Source: Erythrobacter sp. (GTDB lineage Bacteria; Pseudomonadota; Alphaproteobacteria; Sphingomonadales; Sphingomonadaceae). From it: 61,180 nucleotides of DNA. The notes beneath the pieces are model-generated. The model saw nothing but the letters and a program-made list of their open reading frames with translations, made no database searches and had not been told where the DNA came from. Within the stretch, counting starts at the first letter, position 1; the number at the start of each line of letters is the position of its first letter. The position numbers and the translations under genes are program-made. The stretch spans positions 1 to 61,180 of the forward strand of contig JASBTD010000031.1 of NCBI GenBank assembly GCA_030148605.1, read 5' to 3'. Below, in pieces: positions 32,647 through 41,242 of this stretch.

Positions 32647-34971
32647 TCACAGCTTTGGTGTATTCTCGCGCAATTCCTTGAGCCAAACATCCGCGACCGC
32701 ATCACTCGGTGCGCGCCAGTCACCGCGCGGGGATAGCGCGCCGCCTGCGCTCACCTTTGGCCCGTTGGGGATCGCACTGCGCTTGAACTGGCTGAAGGCG
32801 AAGAAGCGTTTGATGAACTTTTCCAGCCAGTGGTTGATCGTCGCGAGATCATACTGGCTCTTCTCATCTTCGGGAAAAGCCGCTGGCCACAGCCCGGCCT
32901 CGGCATCCTTCCACGCATGCCATGCCAGGAATGCGATCTTGCTGGGCCGCTGGCCCCAGCGGATGGTGTGATGCAGGAAGAAATCGTTGAGCTCATAAGG
33001 GCCGATGATGCTCTCCGTGCTCTGGATTTCGCCATCAGCGTCTGCCGGAACCAGCTCCGGTGAAATCTCTGTATCGAGGATGGACAGCAGCACCTCATCG
33101 GTTGCTGGATCGAATTGCTCCGTGCTGACCGCCCAGCGGATGAGATACTGGATCAGCGTCTTGGGAACGCCCGAGTTGACCGCGTAGTGGCTCATCTGGT
33201 CCCCCACACCATAGGTGCACCAGCCCAGCGCCAGTTCCGACAAGTCACCCGTACCGATCACGAACCCCGAATGATGCCCCGCCAGCCGGAAAAGATAGTC
33301 GGTGCGCAGCCCCGCCTGCACATTCTCGAACGTGACATCATGCACCGGCTCGCCATCGGCGAAGGGGTGCTGCATATCCTCGAGCATGCGAGTGGCCGCG
33401 GGACGGATGTCGATCTCCTCCGCGGTGATCCCAAGCGCCTTCATCAACTTCCACGCATTGGACTTGGTGTGATCGGAAGTCGCAAAGCCCGGCATGGTGT
33501 AGCCGCGGATGGTGGAGCGCGGCAGGCCCAGCCTGTCACAACATTTCGCTGCCACGATCAGCGCGTGAGTCGAATCGAGCCCGCCGGAAATGCCGATCAC
33601 CATGCTCTTGGCATGAGTCGCTTCCAGCCGACGCATTAGCCCGTCGACCTGAATATTGAAGGCTTCGTAGCAATCCTCGTCAAGCTTGTGCTGGCGATTG
33701 GGCACGAAGGGAAAACGCCGGATCGGGCGGACAAGCCCCCGATTGCCGCTTGATGGTGCAAGCTCGAATGTCACGGTGCGAAAGCTGTCTTCCGGGCGCC
33801 CTGCGGCTTCGGCGGCGTCGTTGAAGGTCTGCATTCGTGCACGTTCTGCGAGAATCCGTTCGCAATCGATATCAGCAATGCACAGCTCGGCATCGAGGCT
33901 GAAGCGCTCGCTTTCAGCCAGCAGATCGCCCAGCTCGTAAATCATGCCCTGCCCGTCCCACGCCAGGTCCGTCGTGCTTTCGCCGTGCCCGCTGGCGCAA
34001 TAGAGATAGGCTGCGACCGCGCGCGAGCTTTGCGCGCGTGCAAGCAGATGTCGCTCGTCGGACTTGCCGATGGTGATGTTGCTGGCAGAAAGATTGGCGA
34101 GCACCGTCGCGCCCGCCAGCGCGCCTTGTGTCGATGGCGGGGTTGGCGCCCAATAGTCCTCACAGATTTCGACATGCAATTTGAAGCCAGCGAGGTTTGT
34201 GGCGGAGAAAATCAGATCAACACCGAAAGGCACCGTCTGCCCAGCGACGGCAATTTCCAATCCCTTGATCTCGCGGCCATGAGCGAACCAGCGCTTTTCA
34301 TAATATTCGCGGTAATTGGGCAGGAAGCTCTTCGGGATAACGCCCAGCAATCGCCCTTGAGCCACCACTGCAGCGCAATTGTAGACCCTGCCATTGTGCC
34401 TTAGTGGTGCGCCGACCAGCAGCACAGGATCAAGCGTCGCGCTCGCTGTAACGATCTCGCTCAGGCCCGCCTCCGCCGCATCGAGCAATGCCGATTGCAG
34501 ATGCAAATCGTCAATCGCGTAGGACGAAATGCACAGCTCCGGATAGACCACCAGGTCAACGCCCGCTTTATGCGCCCGTTGTGCCTCGGCCAGAATGCCG
34601 GCCACATTGTATGCAATATCCGCTGTGCGCGTTTTGGGCGTGCTCGTCGCAACGCGCACCATGCCATGCTGGCGCATATCGTAGAAAGGATGATCGCGAG
34701 TATCTCTGCGCCTGTCATCCTTTTCAGATACATTCGATTGGGATGCGCCCGTTTGCCCGGGAGCCGGCTCAAGCCAGTCCTCAGGCGCGCACACGCCCAG
34801 GTCTGCCAATCGCTTCTGGACCGGGGCGCGGGCAATTTTTCCTTTGGATTCCCACCCATAGACAGTCCGGCTGGGCCAGGGATCACCATATTTCGCGCCA
34901 AATTCCTCCGCCGAAAGCGGCGGCTGCTGCGCTTCACGCCATTGGCGAATCTTGTATCCTGCCAGATGCAT
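32647..34971 (-). CDS. nadE: Glutamine-dependent NAD+ synthetase with an N-terminal XRE-like HTH domain
   Basis: 774 residues, about 80 longer than ordinary glutamine-dependent NadE. Residues 5-62 look like an XRE/Cro helix-turn-helix (YKIRQWREAQQ, LSAEEFGAKYG, PSRTVYGWESKGK, LADLGV). Residues 103-400 are the nitrilase-type glutaminase with Glu145, Lys214 and Cys270 (YPELC, PKSF, EICED). Residues 440-760 are the NAD synthetase with the ATP motif ISGGLDS at about 461-467. It amidates deamido-NAD with ammonia channelled from glutamine. The frame is continuous, with no well-placed internal ribosome site at the domain join. A 17-bp palindrome lies 10 bases upstream of the start. Confidence 0.9.
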   Translation of the reverse strand: MHLAGYKIRQWREAQQPPLSAEEFGAKYGDPWPSRTVYGWESKGKIARAPVQKRLADLGVCAPEDWLEPAPGQTGASQSNVSEKDDRRRDTRDHPFYDMRQHGMVRVATSTPKTRTADIAYNVAGILAEAQRAHKAGVDLVVYPELCISSYAIDDLHLQSALLDAAEAGLSEIVTASATLDPVLLVGAPLRHNGRVYNCAAVVAQGRLLGVIPKSFLPNYREYYEKRWFAHGREIKGLEIAVAGQTVPFGVDLIFSATNLAGFKLHVEICEDYWAPTPPSTQGALAGATVLANLSASNITIGKSDERHLLARAQSSRAVAAYLYCASGHGESTTDLAWDGQGMIYELGDLLAESERFSLDAELCIADIDCERILAERARMQTFNDAAEAAGRPEDSFRTVTFELAPSSGNRGLVRPIRRFPFVPNRQHKLDEDCYEAFNIQVDGLMRRLEATHAKSMVIGISGGLDSTHALIVAAKCCDRLGLPRSTIRGYTMPGFATSDHTKSNAWKLMKALGITAEEIDIRPAATRMLEDMQHPFADGEPVHDVTFENVQAGLRTDYLFRLAGHHSGFVIGTGDLSELALGWCTYGVGDQMSHYAVNSGVPKTLIQYLIRWAVSTEQFDPATDEVLLSILDTEISPELVPADADGEIQSTESIIGPYELNDFFLHHTIRWGQRPSKIAFLAWHAWKDAEAGLWPAAFPEDEKSQYDLATINHWLEKFIKRFFAFSQFKRSAIPNGPKVSAGGALSPRGDWRAPSDAVADVWLKELRENTPKL

Positions 34972-34981
34972 AAGAATCTAT

Positions 34982-34998
34982 GTATCCCTTAAGGATAC
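34982..34998. promoter_or_regulatory. Palindromic operator candidate before the HTH-NadE gene
   Basis: GTATCCCTTAAGGATAC: seven of eight base pairs match around the centre. It lies 10 bases upstream of the nadE start, between nadE and the divergent yghU-like gene (start 35133). A further GTATCC half-site occurs at 34954-34959 inside the first codons of nadE. Confidence 0.6.
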
Positions 34999-35132
34999 CA
35001 CTTGCAAGAGCCTCTATCCGCTCTGAAAGCAATTGCAACGTGCCATCGCATTGCGGCGACTTGCGCTTGTCATCGCAATGCCCCACCTCTCCAACAGCGC
35101 AAACACCGCGACAGGAAGAAGGAGCCTCAAGA

Positions 35133-35984
35133 ATGGCCGACACTTACACCCCGCCCAAGGTCTGGACCTATGACAAGGAATCGGGCGGCCGCTTCGCCAA
35201 TATCAATCGCCCCACTGCGGGCGCGCGCGAAGAAAAGGACCTGCCGGTCGGTGACAATCCCTTCCAGCTTTACTCGCTCGCCACGCCCAACGGGGTGAAG
35301 GTCACGATCATGCTCGAGGAATTGCTCGAGCTTGGCCACACAGGCGCGGAATATGACGCCTATACGATCAATATTGGCGAAGGTGAGCAATTCACCAGCG
35401 GTTTTGTAGCGCTCAATCCCAACTCGAAAATCCCCACCATGGAAGACCGCAGCGGCGACACGCCCGTCCGCGTGTTCGAATCTGGCGCGATCCTGCTCTA
35501 TCTGGCAGAGAAATTCGGCGAGTTCCTGCCAACAGATCCAGCGCAGCGCGCCGAAGTGCTCAGCTGGTTGTTCTGGCAAGTTGGGACCGGCCCTGTAATC
35601 GGCGGCGGCTTTGGCCATTTTTACGCTTACGCGCCGGAGAAATGGGAATATCCGATCAATCGCTATGCGATGGAAGTGAAGCGCATATTCGATGTCGCGG
35701 ACCAGCGGTTGGCTGACAACCGCTTTCTTGGCGGCGATGAATACACCATAGCCGATATGGCCAATTTCCCCTGGCTCGCACCATTCACCACCGGCCACAT
35801 CTACGAAGACGCGAAGACTTTCCTCTCGATCGACGATTACAAGAATGTCGGTCGCTGGGTGCAGGAAATCTTCGCTCGCCCTGCGGTGCGCCGCGGCAGG
35901 ATCGTCAACAAGACCTGGGGCGACGAGAACACGCAGCTGCGTGAGCGCCACTCGGCAGCGGATTTCGAAGGCAAGGATATCTGA
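35133..35984 (+). CDS. yghU: YghU-like glutathione S-transferase / disulfide reductase
   Basis: 283 residues from ATG 35133, with AGGAGCCTC upstream. The family opening YTPPKVWTYDKESGGRFANINRPTAG is clear. The thioredoxin-like domain has LYSLATPNGVKVTIMLEELLELG and NSKIPTMEDRSGDTPVRVFESGAILLYLAEKFGE. YghU-type GSTs reduce disulfides with two glutathiones and have peroxidase activity. It is divergent from the HTH-NadE gene across the palindrome. Confidence 0.93.
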   Translation: MADTYTPPKVWTYDKESGGRFANINRPTAGAREEKDLPVGDNPFQLYSLATPNGVKVTIMLEELLELGHTGAEYDAYTINIGEGEQFTSGFVALNPNSKIPTMEDRSGDTPVRVFESGAILLYLAEKFGEFLPTDPAQRAEVLSWLFWQVGTGPVIGGGFGHFYAYAPEKWEYPINRYAMEVKRIFDVADQRLADNRFLGGDEYTIADMANFPWLAPFTTGHIYEDAKTFLSIDDYKNVGRWVQEIFARPAVRRGRIVNKTWGDENTQLRERHSAADFEGKDI

Positions 35985-36070
35985 CAGCGGGATAATTGAC
36001 GCGGCTTGTGCGTTCAGCTCTGATAGGCAGGCGTGATCGTCACGTGTCCTACCAATAGCTGGAGATCCGA

Positions 36071-37450
36071 TTGGACCATTCCCCGCCGGAGCGCATCGCG
36101 CTGAAAGAGAAGCTGGGCTATGGCGTGGGCGACCTCGCCTCTGGCCTCTATCTCAACTTCTTCGGCTTCTTCCTGTTCTATTTCCTCGTCGATCTGAACG
36201 GGCTGGCGCCAGCCGCAATCAGCCTGATGCTACTGCTGACCAAGCTGGTCGACGCGGTCACAGACCCGATGATGGGCGCCATCGCTGACCGCACGCGCAC
36301 GCGCTGGGGGCGCTATCGGCCCTATATATTGTTCGGAGCGGTTCCGTTCGGTCTGTTCGGCATCATGGTTTTTGCCGCGCCAGACCTGAGCCAGACCGGC
36401 CAGCTGATCTGGGCCTATGTCACATACACGTTGGCGATGCTGGTCTACACGATCGTCAACGTGCCTTACGGCGGCCTTTTGGGCGTTATCTCGCCCAGCG
36501 CCGAGCAACGCGGCAGCGTTACCGCCTATCGCATGTTCTTCTCGGCAATGTCAGGCATTTTGATCGGCGTGCTCGGCACCACGCTCGTGCGAGAGTTTGG
36601 CGGCGGGGATGAAGCGCAAGGCATCATGCTCACTATGGCGTGCATCGCGGCTTTGTCATTCTTCTGCCTGGTCACAACCTTCGCCACAACCAAGGAGCGG
36701 ATCGCACCCACGCAGGAGAATGGTTCGATCCTTGGCGATGTGAAGGAGCTGTTCGTAACCGGCCCGTGGATCGCGGTTGCGATTGCAGCGATCCTGGGCG
36801 TGACTGCTATCGCCGCACGGCAAGCGAGCGCACTGTTCTTCTTCGAATATGTCGCTGGAGATGACGGCGCGCCCGTGATGGCCTTCCTTGACCGCCCCGC
36901 TCTGTTCCTGACCGCGCTGGCGATCGGCCAGATCAGCGGCGTGATCCTCGCCAATTTCCTTCAGCGCCGGTTCGAGAAATCACATCTGGTGATCCTTGCG
37001 GGCGCGCTCAAAGCGGCGGCGATCATGCTGTTCTATGTCCTGCCGCTTGATGCGATATGGCCGCAAACGCTGGTGCAATATTTCGTGGGAATCGGCTTCG
37101 GCATGCTGATGGTGCTGGCATACGCCATGTTCACCGACATTGCGGAATATGTCGACTGGCGCTCTCGCAAGCAGATGACTGCGCTGGTTGTGGCTGCATC
37201 GATCTTTGCCGTGAAGACCGGCGTTGCATTCGGCCTTGCTTTGCCGGGACTGGTGATGAGCCTGAGCGGCTTTGTTGCTGGCGAGGTGCAAAGCGAAAAC
37301 GCCATGATCGGCATCAACCTGGCTTTCGCGATTGTCCCAGCCGTTCTGCTGATCCCGGGGATGGTGGCCATGCTGTTCTATCATCTCGATCGGGGCACGC
37401 TTGCAGCGATCGAAAGGGAACTGGCACAGCGCCGGGCAAGCCCGGCATAA
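36071..37450 (+). CDS. GPH/MelB-type sodium:sugar symporter family MFS transporter
   Basis: 459 residues from a TTG at 36071 with GGAGA 5 bases upstream; no nearby ATG fits. Twelve helices. The GPH signature is clear: LKEKLGYGVGDLASGLYLNF, LLTKLVDAVTDPMMGAIADRTRTRWGRYRPY and the YTIVNVPYGGLLGVISP segment, with the Asp residues of the cation site in helices II and IV region. Substrates of the family include oligosaccharides and glucuronides; the one here is unknown. Confidence 0.88.
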   Translation: MDHSPPERIALKEKLGYGVGDLASGLYLNFFGFFLFYFLVDLNGLAPAAISLMLLLTKLVDAVTDPMMGAIADRTRTRWGRYRPYILFGAVPFGLFGIMVFAAPDLSQTGQLIWAYVTYTLAMLVYTIVNVPYGGLLGVISPSAEQRGSVTAYRMFFSAMSGILIGVLGTTLVREFGGGDEAQGIMLTMACIAALSFFCLVTTFATTKERIAPTQENGSILGDVKELFVTGPWIAVAIAAILGVTAIAARQASALFFFEYVAGDDGAPVMAFLDRPALFLTALAIGQISGVILANFLQRRFEKSHLVILAGALKAAAIMLFYVLPLDAIWPQTLVQYFVGIGFGMLMVLAYAMFTDIAEYVDWRSRKQMTALVVAASIFAVKTGVAFGLALPGLVMSLSGFVAGEVQSENAMIGINLAFAIVPAVLLIPGMVAMLFYHLDRGTLAAIERELAQRRASPA

Positions 37451-37467
37451 AACCCGCGCGAAGGCTC

Positions 37468-37495
37468 TTCACATTGCGGTCAGAGCCGCTATAGG
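37468..37495 (+). promoter_or_regulatory. Candidate promoter for tRNA-Gln
   Basis: TTCACA (37468-37473) and TATAGG (37490-37495) are 16 bases apart; the tRNA begins 30 bases after the -10. Confidence 0.4.
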
Positions 37496-37524
37496 GAGCG
37501 CCCCGCCATCAAGCGCGGGCCTGC

Positions 37525-37599
37525 TGGGGTGTAGCCAAGCGGTAAGGCACCGGTTTTTGGTACCGGCATGCGCAGGTTCGAATCCTGCCACCCCAGCCA
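37525..37599 (+). tRNA. tRNA-Gln (anticodon TTG), CCA encoded
   Basis: The cloverleaf is complete: acceptor TGGGGTG/CACCCCA, D-arm with AGCGGTAAGGC, anticodon stem CCGGT/ACCGG with loop TTTTGGT (anticodon TTG), T-arm GCAGG TTCGAAT CCTGC, discriminator G and CCA. The sequence just after CCA changes character and carries three 13-bp repeats. Confidence 0.95.
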
Positions 37600-37835
37600 A
37601 ATCTCTAAAATCGTTGTTTTTCCGTGGTTTCGGGGTTTTTCGGGTGCCTGTAGGCCAGTTTTGTAGGCCCATTTTGTAGGCCCAGTCTTTATGCTGCTTG
37701 TGATTGATGGGGAGCGCAAGACCGCCTGTCAACCGAAACGGTTGCCACTAAAGCCATAGCGATGAATTCGAAGAGACTTGCTACAAACTTTATGGCGGCG
37801 CTATGCCCAATAGGTGCAAGCGCGAGGTAACAGAA
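37600..37835 (+). other. tRNA-Gln-flanking region resembling an integration junction
   Basis: 236 bases without a supported gene. It is T-rich just after the tRNA, then has three 13-bp direct repeats starting TGTAGGCC at 37649, 37662 and 37675. A 22-codon frame from 37691 has no family resemblance. Such repeats beside a tRNA 3' end are typical arm-type sites of tyrosine-recombinase elements, but no integrase gene and no second copy of the tRNA end were found in the window. Confidence 0.45.
37649..37687 (+). repeat. Three tandem 13-bp repeats (TGTAGGCC core)
   Basis: TGTAGGCCAGTTT, TGTAGGCCCATTT and TGTAGGCCCAGTC follow each other with exact 13-bp spacing. Confidence 0.8.
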
Positions 37836-38723
37836 ATGGCCGACAATCAGGCAACGTCGTCAGCGCAAAGCTCGAGTCAATCGCTGGGGTTGGATAAGGT
37901 TCTTCCAATCACAGTATTGGTCGGCTCTGCTCTCTATTTCACTGGGAGTGAGTTTCTCGATTCAAAGGCCGTCAAGTTGGGCCTAGCTGCAGCGCCTGGA
38001 GAGCCTTCCCTACACAAGACGATGGCAGTTGGCGCCTCCGTTATCCTGCAATTCAACTTCCTCTTGCAGCTTTTAATTTTCATTACCGCCACTGCGTTTT
38101 ATATGTTCGTGATCGTGTATGTCGTTCAGCGTTGGGTTCTTCCTGAGGCTATGTCAGATCGCATGCAAGGTATTCACACTCAAGCCGAGCAGAAACACGC
38201 CGAGGTGAAAAAGAAGGTTCGGACGCTTCGTGAGGCTGACAACGCTGGAGAGCAAATCGAACAAGAGGTTGAGGCATTAGAGGCAGAGGTTGACGAGTGG
38301 TTTGAAAAAATCAACGAGGACATGCGAGATGGTAGGCGGAGAGTAAGCGTTTCGTCCTTCTTACTGGCATCTGCGAAGTTTCTCCCCGCTGGTGCCTTCT
38401 TTATGTTTGTTACGAGCATCGGCGGCGACGCTGGCGAATCAGCTGCAGAGGAAATTATTGGGGCAGTAAAAGGTGATTGTCGCGAATGTAGTTCGTTTGC
38501 GGCGGGTGAGACCAGTGTCATGGGAATACCGGCTTTTCAAACTGGAGAAAGTGTAGTCATTGCATACGCCGATGGGATCGCCATCCTCCCAGGGATCGAG
38601 CCGATCATATCAGGACCACCTCCCGAGGGAGACGCCGTAGTTGTTTCTCGAGCCGAAGAGTCCGCCAAAACGAATTCGGAGCAGCCGCCGATTGAAGCGA
38701 ACAGGGGGGCTAGAGCCGAGTAG
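37836..38723 (+). CDS. Orphan membrane protein with coiled coil
   Basis: 295 residues from ATG 37836, with GAGGTAA at 37824-37830. The N-terminus is Ser/Gln-rich; membrane helices lie at about 21-40, 67-97 and 173-194. A charged coiled coil spans about 109-165. The C-terminal domain (200-295) has a Cys-x-x-Cys (DCRECSS) and the hydrophobic strands ESVVIAYADGIAILPGIEPI. Codon use is less GC-biased than in the neighbours. I recognise no family. With the next gene it probably forms a small accessory module behind tRNA-Gln. Confidence 0.7.
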   Translation: MADNQATSSAQSSSQSLGLDKVLPITVLVGSALYFTGSEFLDSKAVKLGLAAAPGEPSLHKTMAVGASVILQFNFLLQLLIFITATAFYMFVIVYVVQRWVLPEAMSDRMQGIHTQAEQKHAEVKKKVRTLREADNAGEQIEQEVEALEAEVDEWFEKINEDMRDGRRRVSVSSFLLASAKFLPAGAFFMFVTSIGGDAGESAAEEIIGAVKGDCRECSSFAAGETSVMGIPAFQTGESVVIAYADGIAILPGIEPIISGPPPEGDAVVVSRAEESAKTNSEQPPIEANRGARAE

Positions 38724-38887
38724 CAAGAAAGCAGGGCAGCGGGGAGGTTGGTCGGGAACCGCCGATACGACTTCTCGGATCTAATTTCATTGATCAGCCA
38801 CATTTCATCGACGTCCTCAACCAAGAGCATTTGGAAATACTCAACTTCTTGGTTACAAATCGAGAAGCGCAATTTGAGGGAGCTTTC

Positions 38888-39592
38888 ATGCAATCCAAAG
38901 GTCTATTCTTCGCTGGACCAGCGAATTTTCTGATCCTCGGATCCGCATTATTTACCATTGCAAGTTGGTCCGAGGCAAAGGCGCAAACCACCCAACAGAC
39001 TTGCATGGATATGGGCGGCGGCATGATCTCCTGTCAGGGTATGATCTTTAGTGATGATGCACCAGTTTCGACCGATGGTCAGCGTGAATTGGGAGAAGCC
39101 ATCGGGAAGCTTCTATTTGGCGACCGGGAGAAGCGCTTCAAAAGAGAAGTAGGCAAGATGCTGGCTGAGGGCAGATGTGCTGATGCTGCAAAATTCGCTT
39201 ATGAGTCCGGTAGATTGTCGCTTGGCCGAGAAATAGCAGAGTCATGCGCGCGCTCATCGCAGCCTCGACAGGTCGAGGTCACGCCAGAAACTCTACCCCA
39301 AGCCCTCCAGCAAATGGCAGCAAATGCGAGAACCCCTTTCCAGTTTGATGAGATTACGACCGTTCTCGAGGTTGAAGCGATTGGTAAGCAGTTGTTGTTC
39401 ACTGCCTTGGTGGACACGGAAGAAACCGAAATTACTGAAGAAGCTCGTGTGCAAATTCAAAATGTCCTTTGCGCAGATGGTCTGTCGCCTTCGGTCTTGG
39501 GTGCTGGAGGGTCGATACGGGTTTTGTTCATAAACAGTGATGGTGATAATTTTGGCGCGGTGATGATCACTCGCCAAGCCTGCGGCTTTTAA
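38888..39592 (+). CDS. Orphan exported protein
   Basis: 234 residues from ATG 38888, with GAGGGAG upstream. A signal peptide of about 32 residues ends AKA. Residues 33-55 hold two Cys (TCMDMGGGMISCQ), and others follow at about 97, 120, 195 and 232. A helical middle (LGEAIGKLLFGDREKRFKRE) precedes a mixed C-terminal domain (FDEITTVLEVEAIGKQLLFT). Low GC bias as in its neighbour. The function is unknown; it lies 164 bases after the membrane protein gene on the same strand. Confidence 0.7.
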   Translation: MQSKGLFFAGPANFLILGSALFTIASWSEAKAQTTQQTCMDMGGGMISCQGMIFSDDAPVSTDGQRELGEAIGKLLFGDREKRFKREVGKMLAEGRCADAAKFAYESGRLSLGREIAESCARSSQPRQVEVTPETLPQALQQMAANARTPFQFDEITTVLEVEAIGKQLLFTALVDTEETEITEEARVQIQNVLCADGLSPSVLGAGGSIRVLFINSDGDNFGAVMITRQACGF

Positions 39593-39619
39593 GGATGACT
39601 CTTGGCTGCAACCGTGCCC

Positions 39620-39659
39620 CTGCGGGCCGCGCAGTCGCGCTCTGACTGCCGTGACCAAG
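39620..39659. repeat. Short dispersed intergenic repeat, copy 2
   Basis: CTGCGGG at 39620 and ACTGCCGTGACCAAG at 39645-39659, as in the copy at 25144-25182. It marks the right edge of the orphan two-gene region, before the SDR gene. Confidence 0.45.
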
Positions 39660-39666
39660 CTTCGAT

Positions 39667-40431
39667 CTATACCGTCCCGGCAATGCACATGCACTGCCCC
39701 GTCACCCATTCGCCGGAATCGCCGACAAGATAGAGCACGCATGCCGCGATATCGCGCGGGGTGCCGAGCCGCCCGGCGGGCAGGTTGAGCTGTTCCAGCA
39801 GCGGGCCGAAATCTTCGTCCGACATGCTCAGCGCTTTTTTCACTGTATCGGTCGGCACGAAGCCCGGCAGGATCGCATTGACGCGGATCTTCTGTGGACC
39901 AAGCTCCAGCGCAAGCGTTTTGGTCAGCATGTTCACACCTGCTTTTGCCGCGCTGTAATGCCCGCTGCCCGGAAACGGATCGCGCCCTGCCATGGAGGAA
40001 GTGTTCACGATACTGCCGCCGTGCTTCATGTGTTTTGCAGCCGCGCGCACGCCCCAGAATACTGACGTCAGGTTCACCGCCAGCGTCTTGTCCCATTCCG
40101 CCGGATCAAGTTCGGTCAGCGGAGCAGAAACCAGCGAGCCACCGGCATTGTTGATCCATATATCGAGCCGACCGAACTCGTCGACGGCGCGCTGCGCGAG
40201 CGCTTCCATATCCTCTTCGCGCGACACATCGGTCTGGTGCGCAACGGCACGCCCGCCCGAATTGCTTTCATTGATCAGATTGGCGGTGTGTTCGATCTGA
40301 TCCATCGATCGCGCAGCGCAAACCACGTCTGCGCCTGCCTCTGCCAGCAACGAAGCAATCCCTTCGCCAATGCCGCGCCCGGCGCCGGTGACGACGGCGA
40401 CTTTCCCTGACAGGTCGAACAATTCCTTCAT
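39667..40431 (-). CDS. Short-chain dehydrogenase/reductase (classical SDR)
   Basis: 254 residues. Rossmann motif VTGAGRGIGEGIA; NNAGG; catalytic Ser in NTSSMAG and YxxxK in HYSAAKAGV. The end GEWVTGQCMCIAGTV is normal for the family. It is an NAD(P)-dependent oxidoreductase; the substrate cannot be told. It is the first supported core gene to the right of the orphan insertion, on the minus strand. Confidence 0.92.
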   Translation of the reverse strand: MKELFDLSGKVAVVTGAGRGIGEGIASLLAEAGADVVCAARSMDQIEHTANLINESNSGGRAVAHQTDVSREEDMEALAQRAVDEFGRLDIWINNAGGSLVSAPLTELDPAEWDKTLAVNLTSVFWGVRAAAKHMKHGGSIVNTSSMAGRDPFPGSGHYSAAKAGVNMLTKTLALELGPQKIRVNAILPGFVPTDTVKKALSMSDEDFGPLLEQLNLPAGRLGTPRDIAACVLYLVGDSGEWVTGQCMCIAGTV

Positions 40432-40516
40432 CGATGCACTCCCATGGCTTTTGCAAGGGAGCTAGGTCGCGAGGCTTCTCCGGTCCACTAGTGAAATCGC
40501 GGGATGTCCCCGCAAT

Positions 40517-41185
40517 CTACCATTCGGGTTGAGGCTGAGGATTATTGGGCACCAGGATCAAGGTGTTGCCCTCCACCCGCCACGAGGCGAGCCGCGACAA
40601 CAGGTTCATGCCCACCACGTTCGTCTCGCCCAGTGTCGGCGCGATCACTACGTCCAGACCGCGCGCAGCTACATTGCCGAAGCGCATTTCACCAATCGTC
40701 GAGAGCTGGGCGGAAACCGCCCCATTGGCGGTGTTGATGGTAACCGGCAATCCACCGCGACGCGGCTTGAGCCCTGCTGTGTCAGCCAAGCGTTGTGACA
40801 CTGCAGTGAGTGTCGCGCCCGTATCGACAAGGAAGCTGGCGGGCTGGCCATTGACCTGTGCGCGGAGCCAGAAATGCCCGTCCGGCGCCATCGCAATGCG
40901 GGTTTCGCCGCCTTCCACCACCTGCTCGGGCAAGCCGATCTGCGGCACCGCCACTTCCAGCCGTGAATCGAAGCGGGAAAGTTGCAACACAACCAGCACG
41001 AGTATTCCAGCGAGCACCACGGTGCTGCCGCGCCGCACGAAATGGCCAAGCGGCAATTTGCGGCGCACCATCAGCGATCCGATCCAACTGACGCCCAGCG
41101 CCGCGACAACCAGCATCAACAGCCCAGAGCGCGGGATCGCTGCGAGCGTTGCAGCCAGATATTGCCAGATGCCTTCGATCGACAT
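40517..41185 (-). CDS. Membrane-anchored retropepsin-like aspartic protease
   Basis: 222 residues. Two N-terminal hydrophobic segments (about 15-38 and 52-66) are followed by a single retropepsin-like domain, with the catalytic motif FLVDTGATLTAVSQRLA at about 137-153 and VVGMNLLSRLASW toward the C-terminus. This matches the bacterial clan AA (TIGR02281-type) protease family, which dimerises like viral proteases and acts in the periplasm. The downstream end of the egtB-egtD run lies 57 bases upstream of its start. Confidence 0.88.
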   Translation of the reverse strand: MSIEGIWQYLAATLAAIPRSGLLMLVVAALGVSWIGSLMVRRKLPLGHFVRRGSTVVLAGILVLVVLQLSRFDSRLEVAVPQIGLPEQVVEGGETRIAMAPDGHFWLRAQVNGQPASFLVDTGATLTAVSQRLADTAGLKPRRGGLPVTINTANGAVSAQLSTIGEMRFGNVAARGLDVVIAPTLGETNVVGMNLLSRLASWRVEGNTLILVPNNPQPQPEW

Positions 41186-41242
41186 GACCTTGATATAGGC
41201 GTTTGAAGGCGCGAGCGCTACTTGCCCGCGCAGTTCGGCGAA

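Noticed and set aside
37469..37732. Minus-strand ORFs across tRNA-Gln (products containing GWQDSNLRMPVPKTG-like text)
   Set aside because: These are antisense translations of a tRNA gene, a well-known phantom ORF in annotations.
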